64,000 nucleotides of DNA from Asterias rubens. Taxonomy: Eukaryota > Echinodermata > Asteroidea > Forcipulatida > Asteriidae. Both the position numbers and the translations under genes were made by a program. Within the stretch, counting starts at the first letter, position 1, and each line of letters begins with the position of its first letter. The notes under the pieces were generated by a model. The model worked only from the letters and a program-made list of their open reading frames with translations. It was not told where the DNA came from and did not search any database. Shown in pieces: positions 37,601 to 50,095 of the stretch. The DNA lies in NCBI RefSeq assembly GCF_902459465.1, contig NC_047063.1:3720001-3784000 (forward strand). Direction: 5' to 3'.

Positions 37601-40600
37601 TTATTTGGTTTGGTTCTGGAGCTAGCATTAACTGTTAATCAACTACAATCTTCCAAAACCCAAGCATTTCCAATCATTGGGATTGCTAAGACAGCATTGT
37701 CCCTGATCAGTGGTTTGCCTGCTCATAGAGAAATGCTTTATTTATGGCTGGCCAAATGACAGTTAAAACACCCAATGAGGAACAGTCAAAATTTCCTCCA
37801 AGTGGTCGGACTTGCTAGTTCAGTGTTGCAGACTAGTGGAAATATGGACTAGTGGAAAAGCAAACAGGCCTGTCAGACCCTCATCTTGGCAATGAGGATC
37901 AGCTGAGCATGGAGTTACTGATAATTAGACATAGGAGTAACCAGGCGCCTGAAAATTGCTAACATCTCCTGCGGGGCGAGGAACTCAAGGTCTTGAAAAC
38001 TAGGCCACGGAAACTTTCACTTCCTGATAAACATTGCAACAACTTTTAAATTGTTTGGGTGGGCTCACTTTGAAACAACCTGTTTACCTTTAAGCGTTTT
38101 TATTTGTAAGACGTTTGTCTTGCTTTGGCCATCTTAAATGTTCTGATTGCTTGTAATCTAGTTTGGTTAGGATGTAGAGGAAGTATCTTGGAACAAGGGT
38201 GACAAACCAGACTTTGTCAATTTGTCTTTTTGTATGAAGAAGTGAGGAAACTTCTTTAGTGTGGGCGAAATTTATGGGCTATGAAATTTTAGTTGGTTGT
38301 ACTATTCAAATTCTTGTGTAGGAATGGCTCATAAATTTTATGGTTTGTTTTTTCAACATTCTTAGGTTGTGCATTTTAGTTTTGTAAAAGGAGAGAAAGG
38401 TGATCAACCTTAATAATTGTTGTTTTGCAAATCAGTTTTGGGGGTTGAAAAAACAAAAACAAAAAATAACATAAAATATTTTATGAGCTTTATTTAATTT
38501 GATTGTAATAGTCAGGTCATAGAATATTTATAAACTGCATTATCTGAATATATTATGGTAAATAAACCAATACAAGATCTAGAAATAAACATGTTTGTAA
38601 TTATAGAATTTTATCCACCATGAAAGAAAAACAGTTTGTACATGTAAAGTACTCATCTATTCTTTACTTAGTGCACAAACATGGTACAACTTGACTCATA
38701 GAATAATTGCAATTTATAGGCCATAAAGTACACATAACCATGTTTAATATGGCTTGGTATTACCTCAGGGCAGTGTGTAAACATTGTCAAGAAATGGAGG
38801 CTGCAAAATAAAGCCATATTAGTGTTTGGTCGGCAAATTTACCATGGTGTATGTCTTGTAATATTTTCAAGCTTGTTATGTAAACGTATGCATGCGAACA
38901 GAATAATCAGTGGTTGTGAGTGGATCGGGAGAAGGATGTTGGGGGAGGGGGCGTATTTTGATCACGATTTTCATTTTCAAGGGATAGAGTTTGCCGATGA
39001 CGATCAGTCAGCACTGGGAACAGCTCTATACGACATGTGCTTCTCAAATTTTGATTTTGGTATCACTCAGAGAGACAACCATATATCGAGCTAGATTTTC
39101 ATTTCCTCTTACTCTAGTCTCGTTCCATATGGTTACCCAGCAGGGGTACCAGGGACACGGGTGTCCTTCCTCCTATTGTCTTTATGTACAATACACTATA
39201 AATACACACACAGATGGCATAAATAATTTACATGAAATATTTTTTCCATTAAAATATTTGAACGTAGGGGAAAATAAAGGTGTAGTCACCTCTTGTCTGT
39301 GTTGCCAGCAAGCTCCCCAATCTACTACACTGGTTAATTGAGATCATTTCAAAGATGTCAAATGAGGCTACGGTGTAAAAAAAACCTGGCACCACAAAAA
39401 CGATGAAAGAATTAGTACCTAAGCGCAAAACAATTTTGCTTACCATAATAAGGTAACGTGCCAAAATATCATTAAGCATGGTACTGTCTTGACAGGAGTC
39501 CTGCTTAGTCTTATTCTATACCTCCATAGTTTTGCCCAGCAGAAAATTTGTAAGCAAATTGTTCTGCTCTATGAAATTAGCCCTCTGTTTAGAAGAGAGG
39601 GATATCTATGGATCTTCAGTTAAAAAACACAATTTTTTTTTTTAAAGATCTCCTTGAAAAATACATTCAGGAAATAATCAAATGTGGCTCGTTGAAATTT
39701 AAGGATGTTCAAATCATCGCCATGGGAATTGAATCTGTACGCATCATTGCATTGCAAGGCTATACCAGGAACAGTAATTTTTAACTCAGCTTGCTAAAAG
39801 AAGCATCAACTTAGCGTACCATAGGCATATTTAGTTCGTTTACACAAGTTCATTTGGGGCTACAAGCAAAACTTGCTGACTGATATGTTTGAAGCAGAGG
39901 GTATGTTATGGCAGGTGGGAAAACATATGCTTTCTTGATGTAATGGATTGAACACCATGCTGAATGTGTAAGACCATGACTAATACAGCATTATATTCAA
40001 TATGTAATTCAACTTAACATTTATTCCCATAGTGCAAAAATGTGCAAGTAATTGTAAAGAAGGTCTATTGAACAAAGATGTATAAAGAAAACTAATAAAG
40101 TAATTATTATTTTAGACACAATGAAGCATGGAGGCAAATTAGGAGGCATAAAGACCAAGTGCTGGGTACATTTGAAATGCCTTATAAAACAAGATACCGG
40201 ACTTCTGAACAGATTTTTATTCTGGTACTTTTAACAATCAGATTGTTCAGCGTAGAAAGATATTGTACAGAAAATGTACATAAACTTTGTTGAACAAAGA
40301 CAAATTGACTAGAAATGTATCGTACACTGTAATTTACTTGAGTACATTTGTGCAAAAGCTGATGCGCAGCCATTGTATATTCTATTTTTTATAAGTGCAT
40401 AAATTGTTAATTATTGGCCTCACGTTCCAATCCTTTATAGCAGAGTCTTTCTCGTAGACTACATGTACTTCACAAAATATTTGTACATATGCGAGCCAGG
40501 GTCACATTTTGTGCATACTGTATTTAGAAGCCCCCTTAACAAGTGTTTTGATATTCAGAAATCCATATTTGCAGTACGTTGTTGAAACCTTTTGAAAAGA

Positions 40601-42093
40601 TAAACCTACTTTATTAAAATAGTTTGCATGTGTATTTTTCTTCAGTAAGTAAAGTCTAGTGTTTACACAGTATAGTGCACTATGTTGTTTGTCACAAATT
40701 TCAAATGGTGTCTTCTCACATTTCTAAGTAATATTCAAACGCATTTCAATTGCTGACTATCGCGCTACCAAATTATTCAAGCTTGAACGAGATCTGAATT
40801 TAAAACCAACACAAAAGATACAGATTTATACAATTTTGTAGTGGGACTGCAGACAGTTTGTTGTTTTTGTTGAGTATCAAAAAATTTACTCATGTTTTTC
40901 CCCTCTGCTTGATTAATTTTCAACCGATTCAAGAAATTTGACGAAGCGTGTTTAGATTTTCAGTTGTGTCTCGTTCAAATGCCTTTTATTCCAACACATA
41001 GCGGTCATGCAACATGATGCTTTGAAATCGGTGTTCATCTGTGGTGAATCCTTTGTACCTATTACAGGTAAACGAACACCATTGATTCAACCAAAATGGG
41101 TGATATTCTTCCCCATTGCAGTCAGCCAAGCGTAGACATATTTTGAATAGCTCCAATATTTGCGGGAGGACTAGTCAGTATCCTTGCTATTGTTTTGTTA
41201 ACCCGCCTAAAAATCAACACGGTATTGTTGTTGGCTTGGTCCACTCATGAAGAGTAAGCACCAGGCCTGATTCATTTTCCTTCATGGATGCTCAGGAGAA
41301 GAAGCCAAAGTTTATTTCCTCTGTGATATTTTATCTGATAAAGTTGTAAGCCACATGTCTAGCAAGATAAAAGTAAGTTTGTGGGGTTGCTGTTACCAAA
41401 CATATTTTCACTGTCTTCTGTGAGTTGTTTTAAATCCAGGTCATGGGAGTGTAGCTGCATGTATGTACTACTTGAGTATTATGGTAAAACTAGAAGGGTT
41501 CTTCACCATGGTGTGTCTGACTGTTGTACTTTCCTGGTTGTTTGTAGTTTGAGTGTTTTGAGGTCTACACATTTGATACCTTGCCTCAACATCAAGCATC
41601 AGGAGATATTTGTTCAGCCTTTTTTTTTACACACTTGGTTTTCCTCACTGGGACAGATCCAGTGCAGACTGTTTGCAAGAGTCTGTTTGAAAGGTTTAGT
41701 TTGAATTTTTAAGGATGTACTGCGTGCCTTCGTGGCCAAGCAGCCAAGAGCACCAGACTCGAGCTCTGGTGTTTCTGATCAGCGGAGGGTGTGTTCGAGT
41801 CCTGGGCACTTGTGTTCTGGAGCAAGTTCTACATAGGTCCCGTGTACTACATAGGTTTGGTAGTGCATAATGAACAAAAAACTGAGAACACTTCATCAAG
41901 GAAGAGTAGGGATAATAACCCAACTGTTTCATGTTCACATTAATTTGTTTACAAGCTTCCTAAGGCTTGCAAGCTACATTGATTAAGTTCACTTGTGAGG
42001 CCTCATTGGTTTCATTACCAGAAATATATTCTATTAATACCAATATGCCCCCAGGTGACTTACGATTTCTTATTTGTTTTCTTTTTGCTACAG
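37601..42093. other. IQSEC intron sequence, nothing recognised
   Basis: AT-rich intron, apart from part of a SINE at 41722. Short ORFs at 38822-39094 and 41381-41704 lack recognisable domains and splice context. The last 40 bp before 42094 are pyrimidine-rich and end CTACAG, a good acceptor. Confidence 0.45.
41722..41870 (+). repeat. tRNA-derived SINE, Leu/Ser type
   Basis: GCCTTCGTGGCCAAGCAGCC resembles an A box. AGCTCTGGTGTTTCTGATCA is shared with the SINE at 21215-21510, and GTGTTCGAGTCC is a slightly altered B box. The following GCACTTGTGTTCTGGAGCAA is the same junction to the SINE body. This copy is truncated after about 150 bp. Confidence 0.6.
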
Positions 42094-42664
42094 TGATCCG
42101 CACGAAGTGGAGACTTTAAGTTCAGTGGACCTTGCTTCCAAAGACCTACCTCAAGAAGCACCGAGTGAGCAGCAGGAGAAAGATCCGAAAAAGGAGGAAC
42201 CTGATCTGCTGAGTTCTCGGTCGGTCGCCGAGAAAGCCCGGCAGTTCAACTTGAAAGAGCAAGAAGCGTCCAACGAGTCGCCCACGAAGAGGAAACCTGT
42301 GGATATACCGACCACACCAACTCGGACAATAGCCATACAGACTGAGAAGGATTCCAATAAAGGAAAGTCATCGCATGTTCCTATCGTCCGCTGGAGTCGA
42401 ACTGAAGAGCGGTTAGGAGGGGGCATTTCGCTCCAGCGCTCGACGTCCATTCCAGACAGTGACAGCGAAACAGTGATTCGACGCGTCATCAGTCCTGAGG
42501 CAGCGCGGTCCCGGTTTGAGGTATCGCCACGAGGGAAACCCGTTAGATGTTCGTTACGACGGGAGAAGTCGCTGCAGCAGAGGAGAGAGGACGAGAGACA
42601 AATACAGAAGTCTAGGGTTTTAGTCAATTCATATGAACTGTCATCGGATCTCAAAAATAAACAG
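42094..42664 (+). CDS. IQSEC: IQSEC exon 2: N-terminal region before the IQ motif
   Basis: IQSEC (BRAG) proteins activate Arf6 at membranes, notably at synapses and cell junctions. This exon starts after CTACAG with one base completing a split codon, then DPHEVETLSS. It encodes about 190 residues of charged, Ser/Pro/Arg-rich and probably disordered sequence. Phosphosite-like patches include RSTSIPDSDSE and RREKSLQQRRE. The end is diagnostic: SYELSSDLKNKQ at the 3' edge continues VEMLEKRYGG in exon 3, as in vertebrate IQSEC1 and IQSEC2 (SYELSSDLQDKQ/VEMLERKYGG in IQSEC1). The donor is CAG|GTAAAG at 42665, phase 0. The open frame running on past 42664 is intron. Confidence 0.9.
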
Positions 42665-44385
42665 GTAAAGGAATTAATTTGGACTCAAACCAAATTGAAA
42701 AGAGAAACAAAATTGTATCATTACATAGAGTATACATGTAACCTATTGATTGATCATAACTTTTCAGAAGCCCAATTTTATCCCATTACATTTTTTTTCA
42801 TTTTAGATAAATCCAAATCCAAAACCAAGTTAAAAACAATCTACATCTTATGGCTGTATGGTATTTTTTGAGAGGAAAACTATTGTAGCCAGGCAATTTT
42901 TCACTCATGATAACATGATATGCATTTTTGTATTGAATGCTCTCGTATGCATCATTTTAATACATCACTCTCCCTCTTCATAAAATATTACACATGTATA
43001 CTCAGCCAGCCTACACAAAGTGCACTATTTCTATAGTTAGAACAACATTGTCACTCATCTTTAGAAGATATTGCCATTGCAACTGACATGCATTAAGCAT
43101 CACTTGTCTCACAGTTTGTTTGAGCTTTTAAAGTACAATGACTCACTTAGTCAAGAGTAGACACTTTTGCATGGATAAATTGCCATGAGTTACTATTTGC
43201 TATACTTCAAGCTTGGATTGCCTTGATGATGTATTTTGGGGTTGATTTTTTTTTTCTTTTCTATTTTGCTTAAACTAAAACAAGTATTTTGGGTTTGAAC
43301 ATCTACAAAATTTAAAACAGATTAACAGGCTTGGATCACACCCAACAAGTTTACTTAAGATGGTTTCCTGGCTGCCGCTTCCCAGGTTTTATCCTAAACT
43401 TGGACTCGATCCCTGACTACAAACAAGGCAGTTAATGATTATATGGTTTCTGACTGGCACCCTGAATGTATGGACATTGACAATATCAGGAGACCGCCAA
43501 CACAGGGCTAGATAGCTAAGTTGGTTGAGTGTCAACGTGTTAATCAAGAGGTCATTTTTTAAGACTATGCTTTTCAATTTGGGACTTCAAAGAGGAGAAT
43601 AGTGTCTTAGCTGGAGATGAAACCTATAAGCAGTGGTTTCGAGAAAGGCCAAAGTGTCTCGTCGCCAAAGATTCTAAATATAATGCATGTACAATGCACT
43701 ACACAACATGTACATTAGATCCTTTACACAGAGTCAATGAACACAGCTCAGTTATCATTGTTTGGGGTGACCTTTCAAACGTTATTTTTAGTTGTACACA
43801 CGTATGTCTATGAATGTTTCTTCAAGTTGCAACGCATGAAATTCAAAGGAATTCACATGAGGTTGAGCAATACTTTACACAGGATGAAATTCTGTATTGA
43901 CCATTAATTTAATTTGTCTGCTCATTTACATTTAAAATCCAACAGAAACTAAAAAAAAAAAAAAAAAAGCACAGCATACAATGTATAGCTAAACAAAATT
44001 CACATTCAATTTAAAAGAAATCAAATTAAGGTATGGTAAGCTTTTTTGAGGGCACCTTACTTCAGTGACTTAATGTGCATGATGAAATAGTGAAAAAGCA
44101 CACAGCTGTGGTCGCTGTGCTAGGGTGCAGGATAGGTCAATGGGCAAGCTCCTTTTGACCTCTTTTTGAGGGCAACGTGTCCACCGAGGTCATGTGCATC
44201 AGGTCTATTCATGCGTGTTATTGTACTAGATATCTGCAAAATTTGTATGTGAGGTACTATCTTTTCAATCGACACAAATGTGTTATAGTATTGGCCCTTG
44301 TGAAGTTTGTTAATTTCTTGACCGAAAAATGTCTCATGGTGATTCTAACTTCAGTTACAATCTTATTTATCTCCCTCGGCTGCAG
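42665..44385. other. IQSEC intron 2
   Basis: A 1.7-kb phase-0 intron. It contains a SINE head near 43505 and a poly-A run near 43949. It ends with a pyrimidine-rich tract and CTGCAG before 44386. Confidence 0.7.
43505..43560 (+). repeat. SINE tRNA-like head
   Basis: GGGCTAGATAGCTAAGTTGG followed by CGTGTTAATC is the same head as at 31160-31227 on the opposite strand. The B box half is missing. Confidence 0.45.
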
Positions 44386-46568
44386 GTGGAGATGCTAGAG
44401 AAGCGTTATGGTGGACGTTTCCGAGCCGACCACGCCGCTAAAGTAATCCAAGAAGCTTTCCGTCAACACAACATGAAGAAGGAATTCCAACGTCTCCGTC
44501 GTACACCGTCAGAAAGCCGCATTTCCCGCTACCTGGACAATCGTAATAAGCAGTGGGGGATCGGCGGCAGCAGAGCTAAGGTCATGGTGATCGGTGACAT
44601 GGGCCCAACGTCTCCAGTCTCAACCAGACCTCCGCTCAGGGACATTCAAGAGCTCGGAGCTGTCGAGCAGCTGCGAGAGATTGAGACGGTCAGAGTCAGA
44701 GACGAGGAGGAGTCTGGAGTTGAGAAGAAAAAGCACAAAGTCCACCACAATAACAGCAACAATGTCACGCCCAAACGCGGGATACTTCTCCCTGGTGCAA
44801 GCCCTGATGCTAGCTTGAAAATGGACGGCGACGCGCAAAGAGATCGCCAGCCCTCTAAGACCATGGTAGTGACACTGACTATGCAACGACATTCTGACGA
44901 GAGTGATAGCCACAGTCACACGAGCTCAGAGTCCACTCCCCGTGGCTCTCGTGACGATTTGAGCGCAAGGACGGACAGCAAAACAGACTTGAGCCATCCT
45001 GAGGGTGGTGGCTCGTCGGAGAGGTCAATTCAGATGGTGATACAAAACACTGAACTTAGAGATGGTGGTGGAAGAGCCTTTGCCTGTAGGCTCGGTGGAC
45101 CTGGTCAACATGCTGTGGCCAGGCAACTTCCATTTGATGAGCCTGACCCAAAGCCAACAGTCAGCGACTCAGTAGAGGACAAACAAACGACCCTAGAGGG
45201 AGATTTAGTACCAATGGACCAGACCGTGACCTGTTCAAATGAAGAAGTGGTTGAGTCAGTTAGTAAAGTTGAACACGACACTGAAACAGCTGTGTCAGAG
45301 ACTGTATCCACTGCTCCTGAAGAACCACAGCAGGAGACTTATTGTGATGAAAGTGAGGAATCTTGCGTCAGTCCGACCACACCCACTGCTGAGACAGAGG
45401 GGCCCTTAGTGTCACCAATTTCCACTGAAAATAGAAAAACTGTTATGTCCAAGGCCGTGATCAAGGATTCTGCTTCAAAGGGCAGTCCGAGCACCAAGAG
45501 GTCCAAGAAGAATTCTCGCAGCAAGAACGGCCCCGAGGATTCTCCCAAGAAGAAATCACCCAAGGAGCGTTGGCCGTTCTCTCGAAGTCGCAGCGGGGAC
45601 CGTAAAGGTAAAGCATCACCCACAAACTCCCCGAAACCACAACGGCATAGTCCCAGGGCACGGCCAGAAAGTGCACAAAAGCAATCAACCTCAGGGGAGG
45701 AAATGCACAAAGGAAGTGTGGAAGGGAAACCCGTTGTTAATAGCCCATCGCAAAGCCGGAAGACAAGTTCCTTGTCAGAGGGCCACCCTGTTGATGTGGA
45801 GCTATCAAAATCCTCTTCACAATCCAAAGAGAATTCATATGACAGACCACGCATGCATACTGTTGGATCTATCGAAGCACTAAAGAGGAAAAAGAGTGCT
45901 CAGGAATCTGATAAACTGCGGTCGAATTCGGTCAGCAGCGGTGATCTAGGAGATAAATCGGACCAGTTATCTATTGCCTCCACTGTTACCAACAGCGATT
46001 GTGACAGGGATTCTGTTCAGGACGTTCCAGCGTTAACCATTGCAACACCCGACGGGTCGTTGACAATGCTCGATAAGATCATCTCCACATCGTCGATGGA
46101 CTCGGACTCAGATGACGAAGCAACCACACCCCGTCAGAAACGTGCCTCCCTACCGATTGTCAGCCTTTCGGGTCACACTGCATCCTCGCCGCCAACCTCA
46201 GCATCCAAGCAGCTGGTGTCTAGGGTGCAGAGCGCCAGCGGTATGGAATCACCTATCTGGAAGCGCAAGAGTAAAAACACTAAAGTGGCAACTCGTAACG
46301 GGACGCTAGTGAACGGTAGCGTCGGCCAGCCCACCAAAAGCTTGGCTCGATCAGAAACTGGCGACAGCATGAGCAGTGAGGGCAGCAACTCGTCCAGTCG
46401 TTTCATGGTCGGAGACGATTCAAGTATAACTGATAGTATAGACAGTCTTTCGTTAGAGTCCAGTTATATGGAGTCACTTGATAAGAGACCTTTAGATCCG
46501 ATGCTTAGTATACCAATGACTGCTGTCAGATGGCGGAGATATAGAATTGGACTCAATCTATTCAACAA
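44386..46568 (+). CDS. IQSEC: IQSEC exon 3: IQ motif and long Ser-rich linker
   Basis: The exon is 2,183 bp, about 728 codons, phase 0 in and phase 2 out. It starts VEMLEKRYGGRFRADHAAKV and then IQEAFRQHNMKKEF, an IQ motif expected to bind calmodulin; in mammalian relatives this controls exchange activity. After LRRTPSESRISRYL comes a very long low-complexity linker. It has an acidic middle (EEVVESVSKVEHDTET), a basic Ser/Lys/Pro block (KRSKKNSRSKNGPEDSPKKK, RSRSGDRKGKASPT) and many SP and TP sites. The end, RWRRYRIGLNLFNK, is the hallmark entry to the Sec7 domain. The donor is AA|GTAAGT at 46569. The linker seems longer than in vertebrate IQSEC1. Minus-strand ORFs over this exon are shadows. 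Confidence 0.93.
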
Positions 46569-47394
46569 GTAAGTCCTGCAACTTTTCTTTTCAAATTGCA
46601 CAGCGTTGATGCATGTAAGATTTGTCAAGAAACACAATAAAGGGGACTGTTTTGCTTCCGTCTGGGACAGAAAACATTTTTGTCCTTTTAGGATGGAAAT
46701 TTTGAGGGTGATTTAAAAAAAGAAAAAACAACAACAACAAATGAAACCATTGAAGTAATATTCAGTTGTCAGGCATTCACATGAATTAACATTTTTTGGT
46801 GGTGTCAAGTACTTTAAAATATAAAATTACAACTGTTGAGAAAAAATTAATGTGACATGGACAGTGAAGCCTTTTTATTGTGTTTCTCAACAAACTCTCA
46901 ATGTTAATAAGTTTAGGTTTTGTTTAATCAATGTTAATTTTGTCACAACCTGTGTGTCTTGTTTCACCTTTCCTATCATGATGATGATAGTTTATACATG
47001 AAATGGCACAGCCTATTTGCATCCCTAATTATCAATATTTTACGTTCTTTGGTTTCAAATCATGAATAAAAGTAAGACAATTATTGGCTGGATATGTCCA
47101 TTTTGGTTGTAAAGGGCCCAAGTGTTCATACTTCAACATCAGAGTTGCTTTTTGATACCAATCAAAAATCATTCTGACCTTCATGTACACTTGTACACAA
47201 TCATGAAAGACATGAAATAATTGGAAAGAGAAAGGAAGTAATTCCAAGCGTAACTGTGTGCACTGAACTATTTAAAAATCAGACCTTGGGTCAGGCGTAT
47301 ATCTTGCGTGTGCGCTGCCAGCTGTCAGGAAATGTGGGCAAGCCTTTCTGGAGCCACACCATTAACCGTGACAATTCAATTCATAGCCCTTCAA

Positions 47395-47525
47395 TATAAC
47401 CATGCACTGTATACTCGGTCTTTTCCCGAGCTCTGTGAAAAAAAATCACAGGCATATTACTTGGGTGTGATTCGAACCCATTACCCTTGTAATTCAAGAG
47501 CAGTGTTTTACCAACTACATGTGTA
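47395..47525 (-). repeat. tRNA-derived SINE
   Basis: On the minus strand, TAGTTGGTAAAACACTGCTC precedes the B box GGGTTCGAATCACA (47468-47481), then CACCCAAGTAATATGCCTGT and an A/T tract. The order of tRNA head and unrelated tail is that of a SINE. Confidence 0.55.
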
Positions 47526-47756
47526 TACCACCAAGATTGCCCTGTAGCTGGAGTCAGTTCAAATCCTTTGTTTTAGATATACATGTAGACCTATTTCAAG
47601 AACCGGGGCGAGCTCAAACTTTGCATGCAAAACCTGCTCAAATGGGGTTCTTGCATTACACAACTAATGAGACCTACAATTTATGTAAGCCAAGCCTACA
47701 TTTTTTTTTTAATCCACATGTCGATTTGTTAATGTTAGTGAGAGTGTAATTAAGTG

Positions 47757-47947
47757 AGGTTTTTGGTAGCACCAAGTGTATACATACTTTGAGCTAGCTC
47801 TATGCTTTGAGTAGTGTTGGTCATGAAAAGAACCGGTTGAGAACTCAATGTTTCTCCTAAAGACTGATCATTGAGTTGTCAACCTCAGGTTCTTTTGAGA
47901 ACCAACACCACCCAAAATAGAATTACACATGGTGCTACTGCAAACCT
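47757..47947. mobile_element. MITE, family E
   Basis: The left end AGGTTTTTGGTAGCACCAAG and the right end, in complement AGGTTTGCAGTAGCACCATG, are inverted repeats. The centre is also self-complementary: GAAAAGAACCGGTTGAGAAC against GTTCTTTTGAGAACC. It lies in IQSEC intron 3. Confidence 0.7.
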
Positions 47948-49933
47948 AACGCACAATCTCTGTGATGTGTAACGTATGAGATTTGATATCTATAATGTAC
48001 ATTTTAATTTCCCAAGTATACAAACACGTTTAAATAAAGACAACCAGCACGAGATTTCATTAAAAGGCAATATAGTTTAATGGCAATGCCAGCCGGATCC
48101 AAATCATGCCCAAGGCAAACCCCCAGCGGGTGACACTTGTCTTTTAAAAGTCCTTGCCTCGAGGCTTCGTGGCCGTGAGGTTGGTTCCATTTCATTTGAT
48201 ATTGCTCTTTTGCAGTGTATGTGTCACTCATAATTGAAAACACTTTGTTCGTGATCAAGCTTTGTATTAGTGCAGATTTGTGTCAATTTGACCCTGGTCT
48301 TTAACTTTGACATTTACATGTACAAGTAATGCACTGTGCAAGTCCCCCACCCGTTTAAACTTCCAGGCACATTTTGGGCCCCATTTAAAGTATACATGTA
48401 TAAAATCCCACAAAAAAGTGTTTACATTGTACCATGCCTGAAATATGGCAGAGGGTCCCCCTCCCCCCCCCCCCCCCCCCCGGAAAAAAAAACCCAAAAA
48501 ACAAAAAACTAGAGGTGGTCATTCTTGTATTGCACTAAAAACTAATTAAATAACATTTTAAAATGTTCCCTTACTTTTTCAAACACAATCTTTTCCTCTT
48601 GCAAAGAAATACATGTAGCCTCCCCCCTTAAAATCCCCTAAAGAATTTGTGAGATTCAAGAGCACAATGAAAGACACAATTGTAGGAGGGGGTGGGGGTA
48701 CTTCTTACCACATTGAGCACAAAATGTTAAAATACGCACCTGACTTGTATCTGCAGGGTCCTGGATCATGTGGATCGAGTTACATGTACATTTAAAAATT
48801 ATGACTGTTCCAAGTCATTAATTATGTGCATTTTGCAGAAACTGATTTCATAGAGTTTTTTTTCTCGCTAGTATAATGTTCTCTTGTAATAAGGCATTAT
48901 TCCCAGAATAAGAACTCTTGCAAAACTGTTAATGCCTCTAACTTAATCCACACAAGGAATTGGTTTTTGCAATTACCGGAAAGAATCTTAAACTGGCTTA
49001 AAGATAATGTGGTGCAGAATCAAAGCTTTCCCCCCCCCCCCCACCCCCACCCTGGAGACTTGAGTCCTCCCAGAACATAATGAGCTTGCTTTCACTTGAC
49101 TCATTGAGCTGTATGGCGCCAACTAGAGGCATTTGCCTGATGTATGATATCCGTTTACTCTGAACATTAATGTTTAGTCAGACGAAGCTTCACTATTTTC
49201 TTCAAGTGTTTTCATTCAGCACTGATTTGGTTTTCTGAATTATGATGGACCAGAGCATCATCTCTACCCAGCACGTTTCCACCTTAAAAAAGAAAAAGAA
49301 AATGGGGGAAGTTAACCGGGAGATAAATTAATCAATCAATTGAAACTAACTGAAACTTATCAAACCATTAAGATACAACCCAATTACTATTGATGTACTC
49401 TCTCATGTCTCTTGCCCTACTGCCACGAAATACCTTGGGAGACTTCAGAGACTAAGTCCACAAGCCATTGGGGTTCCCCGGAAATAAAACATAATGCATC
49501 AAACCAGCTGCACAAACAGAACAAATCCATGTACCCAATGCTAGTCTAGAGAAGGTGTGGTGCCTTTGGCTGTCTGTGATACAAAGTGAAGAGGAGGGTT
49601 TTAAAGGAGTTTTTACAGAGGATATCTGCATGAAATAAACATAAATATTGTTTGCATAAATTAAAATATTATACTGTAATCAAAAGTGAAGCAAGTGAGA
49701 GCAGAAGATTGTTATATTTTATACTTGTTTGCATTTTTGAATGAATGGTAAACTGCTGTTTTGGTACCCTGTGAAATTATTTGAAATGTAAAATAATAAA
49801 TGAAAAGTCTGCAACAGTCCCCCATGAACCTTGGATACTAGAAAAATACACTCCATGAAGAATCCATAATCTCAATATACTCGACAACGGTATACAATTC
49901 ATTACAAAACTACCCTGCTTTCTTTGCCAACAG

Positions 49934-50095
49934 GAAACCGGAGAAGGGAATTAAATTTCTAGTCGATAATAAATTTGTGGAAAACTCACCGAACGAAGTG
50001 GCTAAGTTCCTGCTGCACCGTACGGGACTGAGCAAGTCTAAGATTGGGGAATATCTCGGCAACCTGCAGAAAGAATTCAACATGCTGGTATTAGA
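49934..50095 (+). CDS. IQSEC: IQSEC exon 4: start of the Sec7 domain (gene incomplete)
   Basis: After CAACAG the exon supplies the base that completes Lys, then KPEKGIKFLVDNKFVENSPN and EVAKFLLHRTGLSKSKIGEY, ending LGNLQKEFNMLVL. This is the first third of a Sec7 domain, which catalyses GDP/GTP exchange on Arf GTPases. The donor is GA|GTGAGT at 50096, phase 2. The catalytic loop with the glutamic finger, the rest of Sec7 and the PH domain should be on later exons. None is found between here and the gap at 51195, so they are probably in missing sequence. Confidence 0.92.

Larger units (their letters stand above)
46569..49933. other. IQSEC intron 3
   Basis: A 3.4-kb phase-2 intron holding a SINE, a family E MITE and C runs near 48463 and 49031. 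It ends TTTGCCAACAG at 49933. Confidence 0.7.

Noticed and set aside
38822-39341. Overlapping 90- and 116-codon ORFs in the IQSEC intron
   Set aside because: No family resemblance, no good acceptor or donor pair in phase with IQSEC.
42151-42654. 167-codon ORF on the minus strand
   Set aside because: It is the antisense shadow of IQSEC exon 2.
45339-45854. 171-codon ORF on the minus strand
   Set aside because: It is the antisense shadow of the Ser/Lys-rich linker in IQSEC exon 3.
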